This document shows positions 1-5,841 of a DNA stretch of 7,777 bases, one piece after another. Position 1 is the stretch's first letter. Each line of letters begins with the position of its first letter. The notes under the pieces were generated by a model. It was not told the DNA's origin. It saw only the letters and a program-made list of their open reading frames with translations, and did not search any database. The DNA is from Ferroplasmaceae archaeon UBA567 (lineage in GTDB: Archaea; Thermoplasmatota; Thermoplasmata; Thermoplasmatales; Thermoplasmataceae), in the NCBI GenBank assembly GCA_002505185.1, contig DAUP01000099.1, positions 1 to 7,777 of the forward strand, read 5' to 3'. A program made the translations under genes and the position numbers.

Positions 1-413
1 TTGGCTCCTACCACGCGGTTGCCTTCTTTTATGACAGCTGTGGCAGGAGATTTTATCCATATGTCTGCACCTTCAGTTGCTGCAAGTGTTGCAATATGCT
101 TGTCAAATTTGTCTCTCTCAACGACAAAACCAACCTCATTGCCTGCGCTCTCTGCAGTAAGCATTATAGCTTTTTTCTCAGAGGGGCCATATATCCTTGC
201 ACCCTTAACCTCATCAGAAATCCAGTGTTCCTGGGGTTTTAAATCTACTTCATGCATCCATGCCTTGGAAACCCCCTCACCACATCTTACCGGTGATCCA
301 ATGTCTGGCCGCTTTTCCACAACCAATGTTTTAAGACCATATCTTGAAGCATATCTGGCTGCTGAGCTTCCCGCAGGTCCAGCGCCAATTACAAGAACAT
401 CATAGTTTAGCAT
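1..413 (-). CDS. Geranylgeranyl reductase family FAD enzyme (digeranylgeranylglycerophospholipid reductase), 3' end outside the window
   Basis: This is the N-terminal part (137 codons of a family usually near 390-400) of a flavoprotein that reduces the double bonds of geranylgeranyl chains, giving saturated archaeal ether lipids at the membrane. The protein opens with MLNYDVLVIGAGPAGSSAAR: a beta strand and the Rossmann FAD motif GAGPAG at residues 10-15. An acidic Glu33 follows at the usual ribose-binding position, then the family-typical PVRCGEG at 41-47. The ATG at 413-411 is supported by a GGAG Shine-Dalgarno seven bases upstream, and the FAD strand starts right after it. The gene overlaps the end of the ferredoxin gene by 14 bases, so translational coupling is likely and the ferredoxin is the probable electron donor. 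The family call is firm; exact substrate (phospholipid versus geranylgeranyl diphosphate) cannot be read from this fragment. Confidence 0.9.
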   Translation of the reverse strand, partial: MLNYDVLVIGAGPAGSSAARYASRYGLKTLVVEKRPDIGSPVRCGEGVSKAWMHEVDLKPQEHWISDEVKGARIYGPSEKKAIMLTAESAGNEVGFVVERDKFDKHIATLAATEGADIWIKSPATAVIKEGNRVVGA

Positions 414-609
414 GGAACCACTCCGCTGATATTGCCCCCGTCGGGCATCCTATTACACAAAATTCGCATTTTATGCATTTGTCTTCATTGATGGCTATAA
501 CTGTTTCGTCCAAATTAATCGCGTCGGTGGGACACATCCCAACACAGGCACCGCAATAATCGCAAAGTCCCCTGTCTACGTCCATCTCGCTCTTAACCTT
601 TACTTCCAT
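400..609 (-). CDS. Dicluster 2[4Fe-4S] ferredoxin
   Basis: A small cytosolic electron carrier with two complete cluster motifs, CDYCGACVGMCP and CIKCEFCVIGCP. All eight cysteines are present in the CxxCxxCxxxCP pattern. The open frame could start at a GTG at 624 (74 residues), but I prefer the ATG at 609 (69 residues, MEVKVKSEMD...). A TATA-like box lies about 24 bases before that ATG, the leaderless distance, and the family usually starts shortly before the first cluster. The stop overlaps the start of the geranylgeranyl reductase. An adjacent ferredoxin and reductase pair is also known from Methanosarcina acetivorans, where the ferredoxin was needed for full lipid saturation on heterologous expression. 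I therefore infer that this ferredoxin feeds electrons to that enzyme; a more general role is not excluded. Confidence 0.92.
   Translation of the reverse strand: MEVKVKSEMDVDRGLCDYCGACVGMCPTDAINLDETVIAINEDKCIKCEFCVIGCPTGAISAEWFHAKL
421..424 (-). promoter_or_regulatory. Shine-Dalgarno of the geranylgeranyl reductase gene
   Basis: On the minus strand GGAG lies seven bases before the ATG at 413, inside the ferredoxin coding sequence. It fixes the reductase start and fits reinitiation within a two-gene transcript. Confidence 0.65.
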
Positions 610-627
610 AAGCGTAAAAGCCACATA

Positions 628-643
628 ACTATATCTATTTTTT
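628..643 (-). promoter_or_regulatory. TATA box/BRE of the ferredoxin-reductase operon
   Basis: Read on the minus strand, an A-rich stretch (BRE-like, 638-643) is followed by AGATATAG at 629-636. The box centre lies about 24 bases before the ATG at 609, which predicts transcription starting at or next to the start codon and a leaderless mRNA. No Shine-Dalgarno is present, in agreement. Confidence 0.5.
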
Positions 644-697
644 GTTTTGCTGGATAATACCTGAATATAGTATCCAAATAGTCTTAGATTTCTGATA

Positions 698-715
698 TTA
701 CTTCAGCTGATGTAA
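698..715. promoter_or_regulatory. 18-base near-perfect palindrome, possible operator
   Basis: TTACTTCAGCTGATGTAA is a dyad in which eight of nine base pairs match, centred on CAGCTG; only the 702/711 pair fails. It lies about 65 bases upstream of the ferredoxin TATA box, where an archaeal activator could sit. No regulator gene is visible nearby, so binding is inferred from symmetry alone. Confidence 0.35.
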
Positions 716-761
716 CTTATTATTTTATTGCTATTTACGTTGTTTTTCATGTACCATTTAA

Positions 762-1100
762 TCCAAATCAATAGTGAATAAAAGTAAGGTCGAGAATATC
801 AGGGTAAATGGAAAAGCTGTGTAGAACCATATCAGATATATTAGAAAGGATTATGATGATCCAAACAACTTTTCTATACACGTTGTGCATTTCGTATACA
901 TTGGAACAGAGCCTGTGTGTGGTGATTTTTCGTTGACTAAGACCTTTGTCATGAACGAGAAGATGAGACTCTATTATGCCTTCAAAAAATTCTTTTCCTT
1001 TCACTGTACAGGAAAATACCTGTATATCGGAAGGATAGAGTTAAGGCAGCAGAGAAATGATGTAATATATAGGTATTTCCAAATTTCCTATAATAGGTAA
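762..1100 (+). pseudogene. Possible decayed transposase fragment with an in-frame stop
   Basis: One forward frame is open from 762 to the TAA at 1098-1100 except for a TAG at 822-824. Either side of that stop it reads VENIRVNGKAV, then NHIRYIRKDYDDPNNF. This recalls the N-terminus of IS4/IS1634-type transposases, where a segment like 'ESYRxNGKVRQxxIRYLGK' followed by an acidic DxP stretch is common. No start codon with a promoter and no catalytic residues are seen, and the remaining 70 codons are not recognised. A minus-strand frame at 768-1004 also spans the region, and either could be chance. If real, it is a short relic of an insertion. The family resemblance is from memory and weak. Confidence 0.3.
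1007..1024. repeat. Short perfect inverted repeat
   Basis: TACAGG and CCTGTA, six bases each, are separated by AAAATA. It could be a small hairpin or a protein-binding dyad in the non-coding stretch between the ferredoxin and permease genes. Nothing else supports a function. Confidence 0.25.
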
Positions 1101-1116
1101 TATTTAACCAATATTA
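1098..1116. promoter_or_regulatory. AT-rich inverted repeat upstream of the permease
   Basis: TAATATT and AATATTA form perfect seven-base arms around a five-base spacer. The right half with its preceding C (CAATATTA) recurs at 1159-1166, next to the predicted core promoter of the permease. Such half-site repetition would suit a dimeric regulator of the Lrp type, but AT-rich dyads also arise by chance. Confidence 0.3.
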
Positions 1117-1140
1117 AATTTGTGTGACAAAGCATATCAA

Positions 1141-1175
1141 TTTATATAAAATTTATAGCAATATTAATATATTAT
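1141..1175 (+). promoter_or_regulatory. Probable core promoter region of the permease gene
   Basis: Two TATA candidates are present. TTTATATAAA at 1141-1150 is the better match and would give a leader of roughly 20 bases. ATTAATATAT near 1163-1172 lies at the leaderless distance from the ATG at 1192. The sequence alone does not decide between them. Confidence 0.45.
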
Positions 1176-1191
1176 AAGAAACTCCCTCCTA

Positions 1192-2622
1192 ATGGATAAA
1201 TACGAACCTACTGTGGAGAAAAAGTATCAACTCAAAAAAGGGGCTGTGGGAAAATGGCATGCCGTTTTTCAGGCCTATACGCATGTTGCGCCGTCTGGAG
1301 ATATAGGAATACTGCTCACAGGTGTTGCTCTCTTTGCACTTGGAGCCTCACCTCTGGCTGTTTTGCTTTCATGGGTTATTTACCTCTTAATGGTTAATAC
1401 CAATTACCGATTCAGTAAAAGGGTGTCACATGCTGGCGGTTATTATGCCATAGGAGGACATGGTATGGGTGGTTTTTATGGGTTTATGAATGGTTGGATA
1501 TATCTTCTTGATGAAATGATTATATATCCCAGTTTCGGGCTTTTGGGCTTTGCCTCTGTTGTATTTCTCTTAAGCCCTGCAATTTCCTCCATACCATTTG
1601 TATGGATACCTCTCATCATAATTCCATTTGCAACAGGACTGCTCTTCAATTATTTTGGAATCAAGCCTTCGCTAGTTTATCTTCTTATTACAGCATCTGT
1701 TGAGGTAATATTCCTGCTTTCCACAAGCTGGTATATTATACTAACAATGGGAGCCGCAAACACAATCAGTGTATTTTCACTCACTGGAATAAATGTGGTT
1801 CCGTTTATTTTTGCCTTGCTATATGGCATAGAGGCATACGGGGGACTTGGAACAGTTATAGGCATTAGTGAAGAAACAAAGGAATCTAAATTCAATGTGC
1901 CGAGAGCTATTATAATAGCATCAATTCTGGCAGGCGCCACACTTATATCGGCAATGTATGCATTAACAATAGCCTGGGGACCAACAACTATGGCAAGTTA
2001 TGCAACTTCACCTGATCCAGGCCTGATCATATGGCACAGATTTTTTGGACTTCCAGGTGAAATAATACTGCTATTCTTCATACTTAACGGATATATTGCC
2101 TATACTGTTGCAAACCCAATTGTCCAGTCCCGGGTAATATATGCAATGGCAAGGGATGGTGTATTCCCCAAATGGTTTGCTGTTACACATAAAAAATACA
2201 AGACTCCTTATCGTGCAGTGATTCTTGTTTCAATGATAGCCCTGATTGTTTCTTTTGCACTCTCATTTCCCTTTGGGCCATTCGATGCAGCCATAATTAC
2301 AGGGGCTATGGCAGGAATAGGTTTGGTAACCGCACATGCAATGTCAAGTTTTGCCTATGTACGATTTGCAAGTAAAGATAGAAAAATTGAATATAGCCTT
2401 CTTAAGGATGGCATAATACCAGTAGCCTCAGTAATAATCCTAATACCTATCATAATATTCGCTTTTGATGAATTGACCTGGCCATACATATTATCGCCAA
2501 TACTTGCCGCCCTTTGGATTTTAGGAGCTTTTATATTCGGTATGTATCTATATAAAAATAAAAAGAAAGAACTAATGAATGCTGGTTCTGAAGATTTTTC
2601 CGAGGTTATTACCACGGATTAA
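1192..2622 (+). CDS. APC-superfamily amino acid/amine permease
   Basis: A 476-residue polytopic cytoplasmic-membrane transporter, the usual size for the amino acid-polyamine-organocation superfamily, with about 12 hydrophobic segments. Family marks are a first helix broken by APSGDIG (33-39), where APC carriers bind the substrate backbone; SHAGGYY (79-85), matching the conserved S-x-x-GGYY/GGxY element after helix 2; GIEAYGGLG (212-220), the unwound helix 6; and the cytoplasmic EETKESKFNVPRAI loop (227-240), with its Glu pair and Pro. The N-terminus (Lys-rich, no signal peptide) and C-terminus are hydrophilic. The start has no Shine-Dalgarno; instead the pyrimidine tract CTCCCTCCT precedes it. 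It faces the alcohol/aldehyde dehydrogenase operon tail to tail, 18 bases apart, so it is not co-transcribed with it. Cation or proton symport of an amino acid or amine is expected from the family; the substrate is unknown. Confidence 0.88.
   Translation: MDKYEPTVEKKYQLKKGAVGKWHAVFQAYTHVAPSGDIGILLTGVALFALGASPLAVLLSWVIYLLMVNTNYRFSKRVSHAGGYYAIGGHGMGGFYGFMNGWIYLLDEMIIYPSFGLLGFASVVFLLSPAISSIPFVWIPLIIIPFATGLLFNYFGIKPSLVYLLITASVEVIFLLSTSWYIILTMGAANTISVFSLTGINVVPFIFALLYGIEAYGGLGTVIGISEETKESKFNVPRAIIIASILAGATLISAMYALTIAWGPTTMASYATSPDPGLIIWHRFFGLPGEIILLFFILNGYIAYTVANPIVQSRVIYAMARDGVFPKWFAVTHKKYKTPYRAVILVSMIALIVSFALSFPFGPFDAAIITGAMAGIGLVTAHAMSSFAYVRFASKDRKIEYSLLKDGIIPVASVIILIPIIIFAFDELTWPYILSPILAALWILGAFIFGMYLYKNKKKELMNAGSEDFSEVITTD
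2554..2569 (-). terminator. Possible terminator of the dehydrogenase operon inside the permease 3' end
   Basis: The Lys-rich codons of the permease C-terminus give A-runs on the plus strand, so the minus strand reads CTTTCTTTTTATTTTT. It lies 70-90 bases past the aldehyde dehydrogenase stop, and no T-run lies closer on that strand. Confidence 0.3.
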
Positions 2623-2642
2623 TTTAATTTTTATAATTTTTT
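2623..2642 (+). terminator. T-rich terminator of the permease gene
   Basis: Immediately after the TAA, the plus strand carries T3, T5 and T6 runs broken only by A-rich steps, the form of intrinsic archaeal oligo-T terminators. It fills the 18-base gap to the opposing aldehyde dehydrogenase gene. Confidence 0.55.
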
Positions 2643-4134
2643 ATCCTTTAAATATCTGACCGTACCAGTCCTTTCTCACCTTGCCTGTCAGATCAAAATA
2701 TACATGTTTTATATATGTGAATTCCTCGAGGGAATATGGCGAAAGTGATGCTCCATGGCCACTTTCCTTGTATCCAGCCCATGGCATTTCTGATGGTACA
2801 ACAACATGTTCATTTATCCACACAGTTCCAAATCTAAGGTCTCTTGTTGCCCTCATGGCAGTGGTAATATCTGAAGTCCAGACAGATGAACCCAGCCCAT
2901 ATGTGACATCGTTGCTTCTCCTTATCACATCATCATAGTTTATGAATTTGAGAATGGTAAAAACAGGGCCGAATATTTCCTCCTTCACTATTGCCGAATT
3001 GTCATTTTCCGTGTATATAAGTGCTGGATTAAGGTAATAACCATTTTCGTGATTTTTTATCAGGGGCCTGTTCCCACCTGAAAGTAATTTTCCGCCCTCA
3101 TTGATTCCCTTTTCTATATAGCCTTCAACACGTTTTCTCTGAGCTTCAGATATAAGGGGCCCCATATCTATTTCAGGATTTTGTGGATCTCCTATGTTCA
3201 ATTTTTGTATTCTTTCCCTCAGCCTGGCAACAAACTTATCGAATACCTCTTCCTGAATGTAATATCTAGTGGAATTTGCACAATCCTGTCCATTGTTTAC
3301 AAGTCCGCCTACTATGGCACTTTCAACTGCAGCATCTATGTTGGCATCCTTGAAAACAATAAAAGGGGCTTTTCCTCCAAGTTCCAGAGATACTTTCTTT
3401 AGGTTGGATGCTCCAAGTACTGAAAGGCGTTTGCCAACCTCCGTGCTCCCTGTAAAGGCGATCATTTCAAGTTTATCGCTTTTCGCCATTTCCTCACCCA
3501 CAGAACTTCCAGGACCAGTGATGACATTAAAAACGCCGTCAGGAACTCCAGCATCTTGAAGGATTTTGGCAAGTTTAAGTGTTGTAAGTGGTGTATAACT
3601 AGCAGGCTTAACAACAACCGAATTGCCCATAGCAATTGCAGGAAATGCACGCCAGATAACCATCATCAGTGGGTAATTCCAGGGAGTTATTATGCCGATA
3701 GCTCCTATGGGCTCTCTTCTTATGGCACTTGTTCCGTCACTCACATATTCCGCCATGGCTTTTCCTTCGAGAGTTCTGCATGCACCAGCTATAAAACGTA
3801 TGTTATCTATAGTATAGGGAATATCATACCCAGATACCTGTTTAATGCTTTTTCCTGAATTTTCCGTCTCGATTTTAATAAATTCCTCCTGGTTCTTCTC
3901 AAGCAATTCCGCCACCCTCAGGAGTATGTTTGAACGCTCTCCTGGTGGAAGTCTGCTCCAAATGCCGGAGTCAAATGAGTTTCTGGCGGCGTCTATAGCT
4001 CTATGGACATCCTCATTGGAAGCTGACTGAACTTTTGCCATTGTTGTCCCAGTGGATGGGTTTTTAACATCAAGAACTTCTTCATTTGACGATTCAACCC
4101 ATTCTCCATTTATAAACATCTTATATGTTTCCAT
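2641..4134 (-). CDS. NAD(P)-dependent aldehyde dehydrogenase, aminobutyraldehyde/betaine-aldehyde type
   Basis: A full-length 497-residue ALDH-superfamily enzyme that oxidises an aldehyde to a carboxylate with NAD(P)+ in the cytosol. All key elements are visible: TPWNYP with Asn153, Lys176 in VVKPAS, the cofactor loop GSTEVG (229-234), general base Glu251 in LELGGKAP, and nucleophile Cys285 in NNGQDCAN. EEIFGPV follows towards the C-terminus. The GQDC context and the end region (WINEHVVVPSEMPWAGYKESG, then SPYSLEEFTYIKHV, both near the C-terminus) resemble 4-aminobutyraldehyde dehydrogenases such as PatD, more than generic aldehyde dehydrogenases. The ATG has a good Shine-Dalgarno. It is the second gene after an iron alcohol dehydrogenase, 19 bases away, whose aldehyde product it would take. 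Family certain; substrate class is an inference. Confidence 0.93.
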   Translation of the reverse strand: METYKMFINGEWVESSNEEVLDVKNPSTGTTMAKVQSASNEDVHRAIDAARNSFDSGIWSRLPPGERSNILLRVAELLEKNQEEFIKIETENSGKSIKQVSGYDIPYTIDNIRFIAGACRTLEGKAMAEYVSDGTSAIRREPIGAIGIITPWNYPLMMVIWRAFPAIAMGNSVVVKPASYTPLTTLKLAKILQDAGVPDGVFNVITGPGSSVGEEMAKSDKLEMIAFTGSTEVGKRLSVLGASNLKKVSLELGGKAPFIVFKDANIDAAVESAIVGGLVNNGQDCANSTRYYIQEEVFDKFVARLRERIQKLNIGDPQNPEIDMGPLISEAQRKRVEGYIEKGINEGGKLLSGGNRPLIKNHENGYYLNPALIYTENDNSAIVKEEIFGPVFTILKFINYDDVIRRSNDVTYGLGSSVWTSDITTAMRATRDLRFGTVWINEHVVVPSEMPWAGYKESGHGASLSPYSLEEFTYIKHVYFDLTGKVRKDWYGQIFKG

Positions 4135-4140
4135 TATTGT

Positions 4141-4146
4141 TCACCT
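4141..4146 (-). promoter_or_regulatory. Shine-Dalgarno of the aldehyde dehydrogenase gene
   Basis: AGGTGA on the minus strand lies six bases before the ATG at 4134, in the 19-base gap after the alcohol dehydrogenase stop. It fixes the start and indicates translation from a shared transcript. Confidence 0.75.
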
Positions 4147-4153
4147 ATTTGTT

Positions 4154-5389
4154 TTAATTTTCCAGTGTTCCATCGTACATATTCCTTATAAGCTGTATGG
4201 AGTTTTCCAGAGTTAGCCTCCTGGGGTTAAACCTTGGAAGGTCATAGAGCTTCTGTCTTGTGGAAAATATGTATTCACCAAATTTTTCTATATCGGTTTT
4301 TGGGAAATTTATCTGCTTTAATGTGGTCGGCATTTCCAAGTCCTCTAGAAGCTGAATTATGACAGGAGCAATTTTTGATGCAACTGCCCTGGCAGATTCT
4401 CCCTTGTGAGGTATATTGAAGATCCTTGCAAGTGTTCCTATCTTATTATAGGCAGCAGATATATTGTAATCCAGTATATATGGAAGGGACATACCAACAG
4501 CTACGCCATGTATAGCCCCGTACTTGGGACCGAAGGCTTCCCCGAGACAATGTCCCAGCACCGACGGTCCAGCCACCCAGGGAAATGTTATAACCATCCC
4601 TCCAAGCATAGCTGACAATGACATCGCAGATCTGGCTTCTATGTTGTCTGGACTATTAAATGCTGTTCTAAGATTTCTGAAAATCAGTGAGGATGCTTTT
4701 GTTGCAATTCCATCAGATATGGGATTTGCCTCCTTGCTTATCAATCCCTCTACATTATGGGCAAGAGCGTCCATTCCGCTTGCTGCTGTTGTTCTGGGTG
4801 GTGCACTGACATTCAGAACAGGATCTACTATTGCCGTATCTGCGAGAAGATTGCTGCTTGCTGCCCATGTTTTATACATCGATTCCTTCTCTATGACAAC
4901 AGACATATTTGAAACTTCGCTGCCGGTGCCACCGGTTGTTGGGATAAGAATCTTTGGAAGTCCAGGATTTTTGAATTTATCCTCAATTGGAGTAAGATAT
5001 TCTTTGGGTTCTCCACTATTTGTAACCATCGAGGCTACCATTTTGCTTGTGTCAAGCACGCTTCCACCACCTACTGCAACTACAGAGTCAAAATTTCCGT
5101 TGGATCTTGCGAACTCCACTGCATTCACAATATTTTCCATTGTTGGTTCATTTGAAATTCTGTCATATACCTCATATTTTATTCCTGCTTCGGAAAGTGA
5201 GCTTTCTATTTTAGCAAGGAGACCAAATTTATAGACATTTGGATCTGTAACTATTATTGTATTTTTCTTCTTTATTTCCTTTAGTTGATTACCCACCTGA
5301 TCCGACTGACCTTTCCCAAATAAAATCCTCTTTACCTGGTCGAATTTCAACCCTTTATCATACGTATATACATGCTCAAAATCTTCCAT
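4154..5389 (-). CDS. Iron-containing (group III) alcohol dehydrogenase
   Basis: A 411-residue cytosolic Fe-ADH interconverting an alcohol and an aldehyde or ketone with NAD(P). The N-terminal nucleotide domain has the VGGGS motif (106-110, followed by VLDTSK) and the loop PTTGGTGSEV (150-159). The C-terminal helical domain has the four metal ligands in place: Asp207 and His211 in GMDALAHNVEG, His280 in LGHCLGE, His294 in YGAIHG. The opening YDKGLKFDQVKRILFGKG and the stretch NPISDGIATKA (222-232) recall hydroxyacid-oxoacid transhydrogenases and propanediol dehydrogenases, but the long insert of mitochondrial ADHFE1 ahead of NPISD is missing. It is first in the operon, with a TATA box at leaderless spacing and the aldehyde dehydrogenase 19 bases downstream. 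The pair suggests sequential alcohol-aldehyde-acid oxidation, or reductant disposal by aldehyde reduction. Substrate unknown. Confidence 0.92.
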   Translation of the reverse strand: MEDFEHVYTYDKGLKFDQVKRILFGKGQSDQVGNQLKEIKKKNTIIVTDPNVYKFGLLAKIESSLSEAGIKYEVYDRISNEPTMENIVNAVEFARSNGNFDSVVAVGGGSVLDTSKMVASMVTNSGEPKEYLTPIEDKFKNPGLPKILIPTTGGTGSEVSNMSVVIEKESMYKTWAASSNLLADTAIVDPVLNVSAPPRTTAASGMDALAHNVEGLISKEANPISDGIATKASSLIFRNLRTAFNSPDNIEARSAMSLSAMLGGMVITFPWVAGPSVLGHCLGEAFGPKYGAIHGVAVGMSLPYILDYNISAAYNKIGTLARIFNIPHKGESARAVASKIAPVIIQLLEDLEMPTTLKQINFPKTDIEKFGEYIFSTRQKLYDLPRFNPRRLTLENSIQLIRNMYDGTLEN

Positions 5390-5403
5390 TCAAATGTATA
5401 TTT

Positions 5404-5418
5404 AATTTATATATAATT
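5404..5418 (-). promoter_or_regulatory. TATA box of the alcohol/aldehyde dehydrogenase operon
   Basis: The minus strand reads AATTATATATAAATT, centred about 22 bases before the ATG at 5389. No Shine-Dalgarno precedes that ATG, so transcription probably starts at or beside the start codon. Confidence 0.5.
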
Positions 5419-5420
5419 AT

Positions 5421-5697
5421 TATTATTCAATCATCTGCACCCATAATAGATGAAACCTGTAGTTGCTGGATGTACACTCTGGATTAATTTTTATTAGAAT
5501 TTTCTCAAGGCTCACGCAAACCTATTTCCCATCCTTATGGTAAGTAATCGCGGGGAAGTTTAAATTTAATGGTGCAGAACAAGGTTTTACAAATTATAAA
5601 GTACCTGTTAATGTTCACTTCTGTTTTTTCCAATTCATGGATATTTCAGTTTCTTCTGGATAAGTACCATAGCTATACTGTTTTATCACGATATAAG
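5421..5697. other. Non-coding stretch between the alcohol dehydrogenase promoter and the tandem repeat
   Basis: No known gene, tRNA or structured RNA is recognised here. A 51-codon frame starts at an ATG at 5569 and ends at a TAA at 5722-5724 inside the tandem repeat, so its last few codons are repeat sequence. It reads MVQNKVLQIIKYLL and continues hydrophobic and aromatic-rich. It has no Shine-Dalgarno, and a TTTAAATTT box lies too close to serve as its promoter, so it is more likely chance or a relic than a gene. Confidence 0.5.
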
Positions 5698-5780
5698 TAT
5701 AAGGAGTTTATAAGGAGTTTATAAGGAGTTTATAAGGAGTTTATAAGGAGTTTATAAGGAGTTTATAAGGAGTTTATAAG
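5698..5780. repeat. Tandem array of an 11-base unit, about 7.5 perfect copies
   Basis: The unit AAGGAGTTTAT repeats seven times without a mismatch from 5701 to 5777, with a partial copy (AAG) after it and a matching TAT before it. Eleven bases is not a multiple of three, and each strand meets a stop (TAA) in every frame, so the array is non-coding. Each unit joins a Shine-Dalgarno-like AAGGAG to a TATA-like TTTATAAGG across the unit boundary. The array ends about 33 bases before the probable TATA box of the pyrophosphatase gene. The period is close to one DNA helical turn, so any bound protein would see the units on one face. Function unknown; perfect identity points to recent slippage or unequal exchange. 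Confidence 0.95.
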
Positions 5781-5805
5781 AATATTCCTGATAATATAGT
5801 CATCT

Positions 5806-5821
5806 GGAAAATCTTTTTATG
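5806..5821 (+). promoter_or_regulatory. BRE/TATA box of the pyrophosphatase gene
   Basis: GGAAAAT (BRE-like, 5806-5812) is followed by CTTTTTATG, centred about 25 bases before the ATG at 5842, the leaderless distance. A second box, CTATATAAG at 5822-5830, looks more canonical but is too close to the start to direct a transcript that includes this ATG. Confidence 0.45.
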
Positions 5822-5841
5822 CTATATAAGCATTCATTTTC

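Noticed and set aside
1..405. Plus-strand frame of 134 codons at the left edge
   Set aside because: It lies opposite the geranylgeranyl reductase, whose FAD motif and PVRCGEG element are clear on the minus strand.
853..915. C/D box small RNA suggested by ATGATGA near 856
   Set aside because: No D box (CTGA) or paired terminal stem is found within the expected 50-60 bases.
768..1004. Minus-strand frame of 78 codons
   Set aside because: No recognisable motif, Shine-Dalgarno or convincing promoter; it overlaps the forward frame with the slightly better transposase resemblance.
4524..5234. Long plus-strand frame of 236 codons
   Set aside because: It is antisense to the alcohol dehydrogenase, whose motifs and metal ligands are intact; the frame has no family features and no promoter or ribosome binding site.
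5433..5487. DDE transposase relic suggested by IIDETCSCWMYTLD
   Set aside because: Only the DET triplet matches; the segment is short and lacks the flanking family pattern.
5698..5780. CRISPR array or ribosome binding sites
   Set aside because: The copies are contiguous 11-base units without spacers, so not CRISPR; no start codon lies at ribosome-binding distance from any AAGGAG copy.
5822..5830. CTATATAAG as the main TATA box of the pyrophosphatase
   Set aside because: It lies about 16 bases before the ATG, so transcription from it would begin inside the gene, and no later Met fits the family N-terminus.
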